DNA of 64,000 nucleotides from Streptomyces sp. NBC_00190 (GTDB lineage Bacteria; Actinomycetota; Actinomycetes; Streptomycetales; Streptomycetaceae): NCBI RefSeq assembly GCF_036203305.1, contig NZ_CP108131.1, forward strand, positions 682,001 to 746,000, given 5' to 3'. The notes beneath the pieces were generated by a model, which worked only from the letters and a program-made list of their open reading frames with translations, searched no databases and had not been told where the DNA came from. Of this stretch, positions 33,492 through 41,765 are shown piece after piece. How positions within the stretch are numbered: position 1 is the first letter of the stretch; each line of letters opens with the position of its first letter. Both the position numbers and the translations under genes were made by a program.

Positions 33492-34646
33492 TCATACGCC
33501 GTGTACGGGTCCCGCCTGCCGCCCCGGGGAGGGTTCCAGCGTGGGCGGCGTCCAGTCCGCATGGCGGAGGATCGCGCGGATCGTGGCGCCCGAAGGCGCG
33601 AGGCGCAGAGCCGTGTTGCGGGCCGCCAGGGCGAGGGGGTGCGTCAACTGCTGGCCCATCCGGCCCGCTCGGCGGGCCGCGCGGGTCACCGCCTGGGTGC
33701 GGGGGCGGCGGGCCGCGTCGTAGCGCGCCAGTGCGGCGGGGAGGCCGGGGCCGGCCGCCAGCTCGGCGGCCAGGGTGACCGCGTCCTCCAGAGCCTGGCA
33801 GGCGCCCTGGCCGAGGTTCGGCGTCATGGCGTGGGCCGCGTCGCCGAGGAGGGCCACCCGGCCCACGGCGAAGCACGGCAGAGGCGCGGCCAGCTCGTGG
33901 ATGTCGTGGTGCAGGACGTCCTCGGGCCGGGTCGCGTCCAGCAAGTGCGGAATCGGCCGGTGCCAGGCGCCGAACCGGCGGCGCAGCACGGCCAGCGGGT
34001 CGCGGTGACGTACGCCCGCCGGCGAGTTGATCACGGCGTGCCATTCGGCGCGCCCGTCGGTGAAGGCGATGTGCCCGAACTCCGCACCCGGACCCCAGGT
34101 CAGCTCGAAGTCGGTGTCCAAGGGCACCGGTTCGGCGGTGATGGCGCGCAGCACGGTCGATCCGCTGTACGCGGGCCCGGGGTGGCCCTGGAACAGGGCG
34201 GTCCGGATCCGGCTGCGCAGACCGTCGGCGGCCACGACGAGGTCCGCGTCCAGGTCCTCGGCAGTTTCCACCTCCGTGCCGACGATCAGGCTGGAGGCCG
34301 GCAGTTCCGCCCGCAGCAGCCGGTGCAGTTCGGCACGCGGGATCCCCGTCATCGGGGTTCCCAGGGCCCGCTCCAGCGCGGCGCCGTCCATACGTGAAAG
34401 CCACCGCCCGCTGGGGGTGCGCGTCCCGCCCGTGTACTGGCGCCGCGCTGCCGCGCGGACTGCGGGACCCACACCCAGCGCGTCGAGGGCACGGATCCCG
34501 TTGGGGGCGAGCGAGATCCCGGCGCCCGCGTCGTCCAGAACGGCGGCGCGTTCGAGGACGGTCACCTCCCAGCCGGTGCGGTGCAGGCCGATCGCCGCCG
34601 CCAGCCCACCGATGCCGGCCCCGACCACCACAGCCCTGCCACCCAT
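33492..34646 (-). CDS. FAD-dependent monooxygenase (PHBH/aromatic hydroxylase type)
   Basis: The 384-residue protein has the Rossmann dinucleotide motif GAGIGGLAAAIGLHRTGWEVTVLER at its N-terminus, LVVAADGLRSRIRTA (DG motif) near residue 160, and GRVALLGDAAHAMTPNLGQGACQALEDAVTLA (GD motif) near residue 280. These motifs define class A flavin monooxygenases, which hydroxylate aromatic or other small substrates using NAD(P)H and oxygen. It is divergent from a TetR gene, and two near-identical palindromes lie in the shared promoter. It is probably a TetR-controlled degradative or detoxifying enzyme. Confidence 0.93.
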   Translation of the reverse strand: MGGRAVVVGAGIGGLAAAIGLHRTGWEVTVLERAAVLDDAGAGISLAPNGIRALDALGVGPAVRAAARRQYTGGTRTPSGRWLSRMDGAALERALGTPMTGIPRAELHRLLRAELPASSLIVGTEVETAEDLDADLVVAADGLRSRIRTALFQGHPGPAYSGSTVLRAITAEPVPLDTDFELTWGPGAEFGHIAFTDGRAEWHAVINSPAGVRHRDPLAVLRRRFGAWHRPIPHLLDATRPEDVLHHDIHELAAPLPCFAVGRVALLGDAAHAMTPNLGQGACQALEDAVTLAAELAAGPGLPAALARYDAARRPRTQAVTRAARRAGRMGQQLTHPLALAARNTALRLAPSGATIRAILRHADWTPPTLEPSPGRQAGPVHGV

Positions 34647-34657
34647 GACGCCTCCAT

Positions 34658-34673
34658 TTCTACAGGTGTAGAA
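34658..34673. promoter_or_regulatory. TTCTACAGGTGTAGAA operator, copy 1
   Basis: The 16-mer has perfect 7-bp arms around GG and lies 12 bases before the monooxygenase start. An identical copy occurs at 34701-34716. Together they flank the divergent promoter and are the probable TetR binding sites. Confidence 0.75.
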
Positions 34674-34700
34674 GACCTGGAGCGCAGCCTACTCCGATGT

Positions 34701-34716
34701 TTCTACAGGTGTAGAA
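34701..34716. promoter_or_regulatory. TTCTACAGGTGTAGAA operator, copy 2
   Basis: It is identical to the copy at 34658-34673, 43 bases apart (about four helical turns), and ends seven bases before the TetR GTG start. Binding here would block transcription or translation start of the regulator itself. Confidence 0.75.
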
Positions 34717-34723
34717 AGGGGGT

Positions 34724-35281
34724 GTGAGTGAAGAGCGACGGACCGTCCTGGCCGATGCGGCCATCGAGGTGCTGGCCGAGGCCGGCATGCGCGGGCTGAC
34801 CCACCGCGCCGTGGACCGGGAGGCAGGGCTCCCGCCGGGCACCACGTCCGCGTATTACCGAACCCGCGCCGCACTGCTGACCGGGCTGGTGCTCCGCCTG
34901 GTTGCCCGGGACCAGGCCGAACTCCATACCGCAGGCGAGGCCCTGCCAACCCTCCGCACCCCTGCCGAACTCACCGACGCCTTCGAGTTCCTGACCGTGC
35001 TCCGTCTCACCGGCGAAGGCCGCCGCCGCACTCTGGCCCGCTACGCCTGCATGGTGGAGAGCGTCCGCGACCCGGAGCTGCGCGAGATCCTCGTCCCGCG
35101 CGCCAACGCGGGGCGCGACGCCGTACGCGCCTTCCTGGCCGCGCACGGCGTCACCGACCTCGACGCCCGTACGCACAGCCTGCTGGCCTGCGTAGAGGGC
35201 CTGGTCCTGGAACACCTGCTGACCGGCACCCCGGTCCCCCGCGAGGCCCTGGAGGGACTGGTCGCCGCGGCCCTGCGCTGA
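34724..35281 (+). CDS. TetR-family repressor of the monooxygenase
   Basis: The 185-residue protein has a TetR N-terminal HTH: LADAAIEVLAEAGMRGLTHRAVDREAGLPPGTTSAYYRTRAALLTGLV. The C-terminal helical domain (AFEFLTVLRLTGEGRRRTLARYACMVE) is the ligand-binding part. GTG 34724 follows AAAGGGGGT. The divergent monooxygenase and the two operator copies strongly suggest autorepression and control of that enzyme. Confidence 0.92.
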   Translation: MSEERRTVLADAAIEVLAEAGMRGLTHRAVDREAGLPPGTTSAYYRTRAALLTGLVLRLVARDQAELHTAGEALPTLRTPAELTDAFEFLTVLRLTGEGRRRTLARYACMVESVRDPELREILVPRANAGRDAVRAFLAAHGVTDLDARTHSLLACVEGLVLEHLLTGTPVPREALEGLVAAALR

Positions 35282-35291
35282 GGCGGGGTGC

Positions 35292-35627
35292 GTGAGCCCT
35301 CGCGATCCCGTCCGGCCTTGGAAGGCGCCTCCCGGCGCGCGGCTCCTCACGGTCCAGCAGGCGCAGGACACGGAGGCGGCCCTGGCTCTGGCGAACAGCG
35401 TCCCGCAGGCGCTCGGGGCGAGCGTGTGGACCACCGACCTGGAGACCGGCCTCGACCTGGTGGCCCGGCTGAACGCGGGCGAGGCGTGGCTCAACTGCCA
35501 TCTGGTGCAGACGGCCGAACTCCCGCACGGGGGCCGGGGGACGTCCGGTCACGGCACCGACCTGAGCGTCCTGGCGCTGCACGAGTACCAGCGGCCGAAG
35601 ATGGTGACCGTGCGGGTGACCCGGTAG
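35292..35627 (+). pseudogene. Aldehyde dehydrogenase C-terminal fragment
   Basis: From about residue 28 the frame reads EAALALANSVPQALGASVWTTDLETGLDLVARLNAGEAWLNCH, and later ELPHGGRGTSGHGTDLSVLALHEYQRPKMV. This is the last 80 or so residues of an NAD-dependent aldehyde dehydrogenase, closest in wording to aminobutyraldehyde dehydrogenases. The catalytic cysteine and NAD-binding domains are absent. It directly follows the TetR stop with no promoter. It is a decayed remnant, perhaps of an enzyme once regulated with the monooxygenase. Confidence 0.75.
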
Positions 35628-35664
35628 CGGCGGCCCACCCCCGGACGCCTCACGAGGACCGGGC

Positions 35665-36330
35665 CTACTGTCCGCGGCCGTCGGCGGAGGCGAAGCCCAG
35701 CCAGGTGTGGCGGTTGCCCCACCAACACCAGCCGATCTTCGGGGCGTTGCACCGCTCAGGGCCGTCCCGCCCCGTGCCGTTGCTGATCCAGATCGCCGGG
35801 GTGCGGGCGTCCAGGGCGCCGTTCGCCTTGCGCAGCCGCGAGCCGATGGTCATGAAGCAGTGGTTGCGCTCAAGGACCGCCGGCTGCTGGAGCACCCAGT
35901 GGATGCCTTCGGTGAGCAGCAGCGGGGTGCGGTCCTCCTCGGTGAGGGCGGGCAGCGCCTCGTCCGGGCTCCAGTTGGCCATGTGGTCGCCGCGATCGAG
36001 GCCGGTGACGAGGTAGAGGGGGGCGTCGGGCAGCTCGACCGTGCAGGGGGTGAAGCGGTCGACGTCGGGCATGTCGGTGACGACGAAGCCGGGCTTGCCG
36101 TCGTGGCGGAGCAGCGGTGCGAGGGCGGACGCGGGAACGCGGTCCGGGTGGATGGCGAGCAGGGCGTCGCCGTGTCCGCTGCCGGCGTCCTCGGCGAAGG
36201 TGCGCAGCGCGTCGGCGGGCATCCCCGCGAGCTCGTGTACCCCGAGCCCGATCAGGTGTTCCGCTTGGACGGCGAGCGGCGGGAGCGGGGGCACGGTGGC
36301 GGTGGACGAGATATCGGGCAAGGTCCTCAT
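35665..36330 (-). CDS. DUF5701-family protein
   Basis: The 221-residue protein matches DUF5701 over most of its length, with VTDMPDVDRFTPC near the middle and the C-terminal block NHCFMTIGSRLRKANGALDARTPAIWISNGTGRDG then APKIGWCWWGNRHTWLGFASADGRG. It is cytoplasmic and has no recognised catalytic motif. The function is unknown. It is convergent to the aldehyde dehydrogenase remnant. Confidence 0.85.
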   Translation of the reverse strand: MRTLPDISSTATVPPLPPLAVQAEHLIGLGVHELAGMPADALRTFAEDAGSGHGDALLAIHPDRVPASALAPLLRHDGKPGFVVTDMPDVDRFTPCTVELPDAPLYLVTGLDRGDHMANWSPDEALPALTEEDRTPLLLTEGIHWVLQQPAVLERNHCFMTIGSRLRKANGALDARTPAIWISNGTGRDGPERCNAPKIGWCWWGNRHTWLGFASADGRGQ

Positions 36331-36522
36331 CGGTTCCGTCGTCTGGGCAGGTGGACCTGAGATGAACGAGGCAGCCTGCCAGTTCGTTCCCGAAGCCGTT
36401 CGGCGACGTCGCCGCGCTGGTTCGTGGGGTGAGGCGAGGCGGCCACCGGGTGCAGACCGGTTGCCTCCCGGCGGCGCCCCCGGGATCCGGGTCGGCAGGA
36501 CGGGAGGTGCCGGGCTGGGGGA

Positions 36523-36744
36523 CTATCCCCGCTCCCAGGAGGTGCAGTTGCGGCGGGTCTCCGGGGCGCCCGGGGTGAGGCTCGGGCACGGGACCGGCGC
36601 CTCCGCCGGTGAGGACGGACGCTCCCATCGCGGCGGCTCGGCCGGTGTGCTCGCCGGGCCTTCCAAGTACAACGTGGCCGCACCTGCGACCAGTACGAGC
36701 ACCGCCCAACCCGCCACCGCCCACCGCCGGATCGACATCGACAT
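36523..36744 (-). CDS. Small single-span membrane or exported peptide
   Basis: The 73-residue protein has a basic start (MSMSIRR) and one hydrophobic helix (WAVAGWAVLVLVAGAATLYL), then a proline-rich tail with two cysteines. It may be membrane-anchored or exported. ATG 36744 follows GGGGGCGG. No family is recognised. The gap 36331-36522 shows nothing. Confidence 0.5.
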   Translation of the reverse strand: MSMSIRRWAVAGWAVLVLVAGAATLYLEGPASTPAEPPRWERPSSPAEAPVPCPSLTPGAPETRRNCTSWERG

Positions 36745-36907
36745 CGTCCGCCCCCTGCCCCACTCGCCGCCCTCGGGACTCCCCCGGACCCATTCTCCGT
36801 GACGTGATGCAGGGGCATGCGGACGGCCTGGCGGATCCCCCGGCCGTCCGCGCCGCCTCCGCTCCACCGGGCGGCCCTGCCCGGGCGTCACCCGGTGTGG
36901 CGGCCCG

Positions 36908-38410
36908 TCAGTTCTGGATCGTGATCTCACGCTTGAGGATCTTTCCCGTCGGGCCCTTCGGCAGGCCCGGCACCAGCTGGACGACCCTGGGGTACTTGTA
37001 CGGGGCCACACGGGCCTTGACGAACTCGCGGAGATCGTCCGCGGTGACCTCTACACCCGGCTTCAGCGTGACGACGGCGGCGACCTCCTCCCCGTGCACC
37101 TCGTGCGGGACCCCCACGACGGCGGCTTCGGCGACGGCCGGGTGCTCGTAGAAGACCTCTTCGATCTCGCGCGGGTAGACGTTGTATCCACCGCGGATGA
37201 CGAGGTCCTTCTTGCGGTCGACGATGAAGTAGAAGCCGTCCTCGTCGAGCCGGGCCAGGTCGCCGGTGCGGAACCAGCCGTCGGCGAACGCGGCCTCGTC
37301 GGCCTCCGGGCGGTTCCAGTAGCCGGGCATGACGTTCGGCCCCTGCACGGCGATCTCGCCGACCTCGCCCTCGGCGACGTCCTTGGCCTCCTCGTCGATC
37401 AGGCGTACCCGCACACCGTCGATCGGGGTGCCGATCGAACCGGGCTTGCGGAGGCCGTCGAGCGAACCGAACGTGACCACCGGGGCGGTCTCGGACAGGC
37501 CGTAGCCCTCGACGACCGGGCACGCGAACGCCGACTCGAAGCGGTGCAGCACCTCCACGGGCATCGCCGAGCCGCCCGTCACGCACAGCCGCAGGGCGCT
37601 GCTGTCGCCCGTGAGACCGGTCGAGCCGTTCGCGTCGGCGGCGGCGAGCAGGCCCAGGAACATGGTGGGCACGCCCTCCATCACCGTGACGTGGTCGCGG
37701 GAGAGGATCTCGAGCGCCTTCGCCGCGTCGAACCGCGGCAGCAGGGTGACGCGGGCGCCGGTGAGCACCGCCGCGTTCAGACCGCAGGTCTGGCCGAAGA
37801 CGTGGAAGAAGGGCAGGCCGCCGAAGACCGTGTCCGAAGCCGACATCTTCAGCATGCGTGCCACGGTGGCGGTGTTGCTGCCCAGGTTGCCGTGGGTGAG
37901 CCGGGCACCCTTGGGCCGGCCGGTGGTGCCGGACGTGTAGAGCAGCACGGCGAGGTCGTCGGTGTCCCGGTCCACGACCTCGGTACACGGCACGGTGGCG
38001 GCCAACGCGGCGCCGAAGTCCTCCGCGGTCACGTCGACGCAATCGATGCCCAGTTCCGCCGCCGCGGCACCGGCCTCGGCCAGCGCCGGCCCCCAGGCCA
38101 GGATCAGCCGGGCGCCGCAGTCGCCGGCGCCGTAGCCGATCTCGGCGGACTTCAGCAGCGGATTCATCGGGACGGCGACCGCGCCGGCTCGCAGGATGCC
38201 GTAGTAGGCGACCGCGAAGTGCGGGATGTTCGGCAGCAGGATCGCCACTCGGTCGCCGGGCCCGACGCCCTGGGCGGCCAGCCAGCCGGCGACGCGCGCA
38301 CTGCGTTCGTCCAGCGACCGGTAGTCGAGCGCCAGGCCGTCCAACTGGATCGCGGTGCCGTCGGGGTTCGCCGCGGCGGTGCGGGCCAGGTTGAGGGCGA
38401 GGTTGGTCAT
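36908..38410 (-). CDS. Long-chain fatty-acid-CoA ligase-type AMP-binding enzyme
   Basis: The 500-residue protein is a complete acyl-adenylating enzyme. The P-loop-like motif is LLYTSGTTGRPKGARLTH (about residue 155). Other core motifs are GYGLSETAPV, the WFRTGDLARLDEDGFYFIVDRKKDLVIRGGYNVYPREIEE block and the catalytic lysine in PKGPTGKILKRE. It activates a carboxylic acid, probably a medium or long fatty acid, as acyl-AMP and then acyl-CoA. It stands alone on the minus strand. A 17-bp hairpin lies 46 bases upstream of the start, in its leader or promoter region. Confidence 0.93.
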   Translation of the reverse strand: MTNLALNLARTAAANPDGTAIQLDGLALDYRSLDERSARVAGWLAAQGVGPGDRVAILLPNIPHFAVAYYGILRAGAVAVPMNPLLKSAEIGYGAGDCGARLILAWGPALAEAGAAAAELGIDCVDVTAEDFGAALAATVPCTEVVDRDTDDLAVLLYTSGTTGRPKGARLTHGNLGSNTATVARMLKMSASDTVFGGLPFFHVFGQTCGLNAAVLTGARVTLLPRFDAAKALEILSRDHVTVMEGVPTMFLGLLAAADANGSTGLTGDSSALRLCVTGGSAMPVEVLHRFESAFACPVVEGYGLSETAPVVTFGSLDGLRKPGSIGTPIDGVRVRLIDEEAKDVAEGEVGEIAVQGPNVMPGYWNRPEADEAAFADGWFRTGDLARLDEDGFYFIVDRKKDLVIRGGYNVYPREIEEVFYEHPAVAEAAVVGVPHEVHGEEVAAVVTLKPGVEVTADDLREFVKARVAPYKYPRVVQLVPGLPKGPTGKILKREITIQN

Positions 38411-38456
38411 CTTTGACCTCTTTCTGATGTTCGGTCTTCAGGCGGGCGCCGGTCGC

Positions 38457-38493
38457 CACTGTGCCGGCCCGCTGACAGCGGGCCGGCACAGTG
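38457..38493. promoter_or_regulatory. 17-bp perfect hairpin upstream of the acyl-CoA ligase
   Basis: CACTGTGCCGGCCCGCT (38457-38473) and its exact complement (38477-38493) enclose GAC. It lies just before the ligase start on the minus strand, so it would be in that mRNA leader. It could also be a remnant terminator. The rest of 38494-38841 shows only short GC-rich repeats such as GGGGTGG. Confidence 0.5.
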
Positions 38494-38841
38494 GGGTGGC
38501 ACGGCGGGGTGGGACAGCGGGGTGGTGCATGTCCTGCGAGAACTCGGCCACTTCGGCCCTGACTTGATCTTGGCCGCCACCAGGCTATCGGTCAGGCGCC
38601 GGACGCGGAGCACTCAGGGCCCGCGGGTCAGGCCCACTGGCTGAGGTCGTACCGTCCGGCCTCGGCAGCAGGCGGTCATCGTGCCGGCAGGACGACGATC
38701 CTGTCCCGTGACGGGTCGGCGCAGGCATTCGGGTGGCGGCGCGCCGTGTCGGGCTGCCGGCGTCGGCCTGGTTCGCCATCCTGGGCCGGGCGCGGCATCG
38801 CAGTTGCTGCCGCCCCTCACCCAGGCGAGAAGGAGTACGGC

Positions 38842-39054
38842 ATGCCGACGGATGCGGTCAGACGTTTCCTCGCAGCTTTGGAACCGGACCATCGGGAGGC
38901 CGTCACGAGCAGACCGTCGGGCGAGCAGGAACGCCTCGCGGCCGCTTGGGAGCAGGAGCTGGAGTCGGACTCCGAGCTCGACACGCTCGATGAACTGTCA
39001 CCACCCGCGGCAGAGGCCGAAGCGGCCCGTCGAGTCATGGACCGCGAACCCTGA
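38842..39054 (+). CDS. Small acidic protein of unknown function
   Basis: The 70-residue protein is helical and acidic: MPTDAVRRFLAALEPDHREAVTS, then LAAAWEQELESDSELDTLDELSPP. ATG 38842 has AAGGAG six bases upstream. No family is known to me; codon bias supports a real gene. Two overlapping hairpins follow its stop. Confidence 0.7.
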   Translation: MPTDAVRRFLAALEPDHREAVTSRPSGEQERLAAAWEQELESDSELDTLDELSPPAAEAEAARRVMDREP

Positions 39055-39076
39055 CCCGGCCTCCTCGTCCGGCAAG

Positions 39077-39155
39077 ACGATGCCCCGGGACGAGCGCCGA
39101 GGGGCATCGTGTTGCGATCGATGCCCCTCGGGGCGTGGCCGGTGTTGCCGGCCAC
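39077..39155. terminator. Cluster of overlapping hairpins between convergent genes
   Basis: ACGATGCCCC/GGGGCATCGT (39077-39086 with 39101-39110) competes with CGAGGGGCATCG/CGATGCCCCTCG (39098-39109 with 39119-39130), so only one can form at once. A third hairpin, GTGGCCGG/CCGGCCAC, spans 39135-39155. The cluster separates genes ending at 39054 and 39161 and probably acts as a bidirectional terminator. Confidence 0.65.
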
Positions 39156-39160
39156 GTGGT

Positions 39161-40075
39161 TCAGCAGTCGGGGATGACGGTGCCGTTGTTGTCCTTGGCG
39201 ACGTCGTTGCCCCACCTGGACAGGTAGTACGCGGACACCCACTGCCGGGCCGGGCCGACGTCCGGATCGGTCTTCAGCCACCAGTGGTTGAAGTCGCTCC
39301 CGCTGCGGATCTCACGCCCCCACGCCTTGCAGAACACATAGTTGGTCCCCGCGTACAGCGTTCCCGTGCCCGACGTACTCGTCGGCGAACCGTAGACCGG
39401 GGCGTTCACGAACGTGTCCACCCAGTACCGGCTGCCGCCGGGCGGATCGGAGGAACCCCCTCCCGGGCCGTAGAGGCGGATGGCTCCGTAGTAGTCACCG
39501 TGCGACGAGAGCGCGGACACCTGCACGTGGCCGCCGGAGTACGGCGCCTCGGCGATGTAGCCCTGACCCAGGTACATCGCCACGTGATGGATGGTCGAGG
39601 GCGCGTTCCCGAAGAAGACCAGATCGCCGGGGAGCAGCGGTGCGGTGCCGTTGCTGCGGTAGAACCTGGCGACCGCCCGGGAGGAGGTCCACTGGGTCCG
39701 GGTCACTCCGTTGATGACGTCGGCGCCCACGGCGAGGTAGTACGCGTAACGGACCATTCCGGAACAGTCCAGGCCCCGGACATTGCAGTCATTCGGGGCG
39801 CCGTTGGACGGATCGCAGATCCCGTACGTGGGGCCCGGCTGCCCGCCGTGGCCGCCGCCCCAGGAGTACGGCGTGCCGATCAAGCCGCAGGCGGCGTTCA
39901 CCGCCGAGTTGGCCTGCGGAGCGGCCCCGGAGGACAGGACGGCGCAGGACGGCGCCGCGCGGGCCTGCGGGGCGCCGGAGAAGAAGACGATGACGGAAGC
40001 AAGCATGGCGAGCAGTGCGGCGGGGCGCAGGACCGGGAGGGAGCGCCGCGGTGGGGGGTTGACGCGCGCAGGCAT
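39161..40075 (-). CDS. Secreted NlpC/P60 peptidase with C-terminal SH3-like part
   Basis: The 304-residue protein begins with a Sec signal (PAALLAMLASVIVFFSGAPQARA). The NlpC/P60 domain carries the catalytic cysteine in GLDCSGMVRYAYY and the histidine in STIHHVAMYLGQGYIAEA. PGDLVFFG lies between them, as usual. The C-terminal 100 residues (YGSPTSTSGTGTLYAGTNYVFCKAWG) resemble an SH3b-like wall-binding or recognition region. Such enzymes cleave D-gamma-glutamyl-diaminopimelate bonds in peptidoglycan stems. The start is followed by a Tat-unlike basic stretch. Confidence 0.9.
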   Translation of the reverse strand: MPARVNPPPRRSLPVLRPAALLAMLASVIVFFSGAPQARAAPSCAVLSSGAAPQANSAVNAACGLIGTPYSWGGGHGGQPGPTYGICDPSNGAPNDCNVRGLDCSGMVRYAYYLAVGADVINGVTRTQWTSSRAVARFYRSNGTAPLLPGDLVFFGNAPSTIHHVAMYLGQGYIAEAPYSGGHVQVSALSSHGDYYGAIRLYGPGGGSSDPPGGSRYWVDTFVNAPVYGSPTSTSGTGTLYAGTNYVFCKAWGREIRSGSDFNHWWLKTDPDVGPARQWVSAYYLSRWGNDVAKDNNGTVIPDC

Positions 40076-40235
40076 GGAGGTTTCCTAGGCTCGTTGCCAC
40101 AAGTGGCTTGATGTGAGGGGTAGTTGGCGGCGGCCATTCAAGCAGTGCGAGGCCGGTGCAGATAGCCCGGGAGCGAAAACTGCTGCAAGCGCCGACGAGC
40201 ACGCGGTACTGCGCTGCTGCTGCACGCCTTGCGTT

Positions 40236-40270
40236 CCTAGGGGTTCTAGGTTAAAACTAGGACCCCTAGG
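40236..40270. promoter_or_regulatory. CCTAGGGG inverted repeat, likely TetR operator
   Basis: CCTAGGGGTTCTAG (40236-40249) pairs with CTAGGACCCCTAGG (40257-40270) with one mismatch around GTTAAAA. The site ends 19 bases before the TetR gene. CTAG-containing sequence is rare at this GC, so an operator is likely. Confidence 0.6.
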
Positions 40271-40289
40271 ATGGATCAGGGGAGGACGC

Positions 40290-40883
40290 ATGGCGCGGGC
40301 AGGGCTGACGGCGGAGCGGGTGACGATCGCGGGAGCCGAGTTGGCGGACGAGGTCGGGCTCGACCAGGTGACCATGTCGCAGGTGGCGCGACGGTTCGGC
40401 GTGAAGGACGCGAGCCTCTACACGCACGTGCGCAGCCTGGAGGATCTGCGCGGACGGATCGCGCTGCTGGCGGCGGACGAGAAGACCATCCGTATCGCGG
40501 AGGCGACCGCCGGGCTGGCGGGCAGGGACGCACTGGTCGCGTTCGCCGACGCGTGGCGGGAGTACGCCCACGAGCATCCGGGCCGCTACATGGCGACGCA
40601 GACCTCGATCCGGATCGACCCCGAGCTGGCCGCGAAGGCGACCGGACCGCGACGCGCGGTCGAGCTGACCTACGGCATGCTGCGCGCCTACGGACTGGCG
40701 GAGCCGGACCTGACCGACGCGGTCCGGCTGTTGCGCAGCACGTTCCACGGCTTCGTCGCCCTGGAGGCCGCGGGCGGATTCGCGCACGAGCGCTCGCCGC
40801 AGCAGTCCTGGATCCGCGCCCTCGACGCCCTGCACACCCTCCTGGAGCACTGGCCCCCGTCCCGAGAGGGTGACGACTCGTGA
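40290..40883 (+). CDS. TetR-family regulator with TetR_C_33-like WHG domain
   Basis: The 197-residue protein has the HTH in VTIAGAELADEVGLDQVTMSQVARRFGVKDASLYTHVRSLEDLRGRIALL. The C-terminal domain has the FHGFVALEAAGGF signature of the WHG-type subgroup. GGGGAGGA precedes ATG 40290. Its stop overlaps the start of the alpha/beta-hydrolase by four bases (GTGA), so the repressor and enzyme are coupled. It probably binds the inverted repeat at 40236. Confidence 0.92.
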   Translation: MARAGLTAERVTIAGAELADEVGLDQVTMSQVARRFGVKDASLYTHVRSLEDLRGRIALLAADEKTIRIAEATAGLAGRDALVAFADAWREYAHEHPGRYMATQTSIRIDPELAAKATGPRRAVELTYGMLRAYGLAEPDLTDAVRLLRSTFHGFVALEAAGGFAHERSPQQSWIRALDALHTLLEHWPPSREGDDS

Positions 40884-41755
40884 TCGACCCGACCATCGGC
40901 AGCCTGCGCGTGAACGGCGCGAACCTGCACTACGAAGTACGCGGTCAGGGCCCGCTCCTGCTGCTCATCCCCGGAGGGACGGGCGGCGCGGCCTCCTTCG
41001 ACGGCATCATCGGCGACCTGGCCGCCGAGTACACCGTCGCGACCTACGACCCGCGCGGCATGTCCCGGAGCACCCTGGACGACCCCGAGGCCGAGCAGAG
41101 GGTGGCCGAACACGCGGATGACGCCTTCCGGATGCTGGAACTGCTGTCACCCGGTGAGCCCGCCCGGGTGTTCGGCGCCAGTTCGGGCGCGATCGCCGCC
41201 CTGCACCTGCTCACCACCCGCCCTGAACGCATCGAACGCATCGTGGCGCACGAGCCGCCGGTGGTGGAGGTCCTGCCGGATGCCTCGGAACATCGCGCGC
41301 TGATCGCGCGCGTACAGGCAACGTTCCACTCGGAGGGGCTCATGCCGGCGATTGTCCTGTTCGCTGCGGGTCTGAGGAAGGACGGCGACACCACCGAGCC
41401 GAAGGCCGAGGTCAGGCTTCCACCACAGGCCGCTGCCCGGGCCGAGCGGACGATCGCCGACCTGCCGTATTTCGTCGGGCGCATCGTGCCCGCCTTCATG
41501 TCGTACGTCCCGGACATCCACCGGCTGGAGACGCTGTCGGACCGGCTCGTGCTCGCCTGCGGCCAGGACGCACGAGGCGAGCTGCCCTACCGTGCAGCGG
41601 CCTGTCTGGCGGAGCGGCTCGGCACGGAACTCCTGCACTTCCCCGGCGGGCACACCGGCCTGACCACACATCCCGCCGAGTCCGCCGAGTTCCTCCGGAA
41701 GGCTTTCCGCGCCGGGGCGGCGATCGCGGCCACGCCCGATGGACACTCCGCGTAA
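40880..41755 (+). CDS. Alpha/beta-hydrolase coupled to TetR
   Basis: The 291-residue protein has the standard fold: LLLIPGGTGG (oxyanion), YDPRGMSRSTLDD, nucleophile elbow GASSGAIAALHLL (serine near residue 97), acid probably near VLACGQDARGELPYR and histidine in HFPGGHTGLTTHP. Length and motifs fit a small-molecule hydrolase. It overlaps the TetR gene by four bases. The substrate is unknown; it may degrade the compound that the repressor senses. Confidence 0.9.
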   Translation: MIDPTIGSLRVNGANLHYEVRGQGPLLLLIPGGTGGAASFDGIIGDLAAEYTVATYDPRGMSRSTLDDPEAEQRVAEHADDAFRMLELLSPGEPARVFGASSGAIAALHLLTTRPERIERIVAHEPPVVEVLPDASEHRALIARVQATFHSEGLMPAIVLFAAGLRKDGDTTEPKAEVRLPPQAAARAERTIADLPYFVGRIVPAFMSYVPDIHRLETLSDRLVLACGQDARGELPYRAAACLAERLGTELLHFPGGHTGLTTHPAESAEFLRKAFRAGAAIAATPDGHSA

Positions 41756-41765
41756 CGTTCGCCAC

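Noticed and set aside
38407..38613. Small minus-strand gene upstream of the acyl-CoA ligase
   Set aside because: The frame runs through the 17-bp hairpin and its translated repeats come from the inverted repeat; there is no good ribosome binding site.
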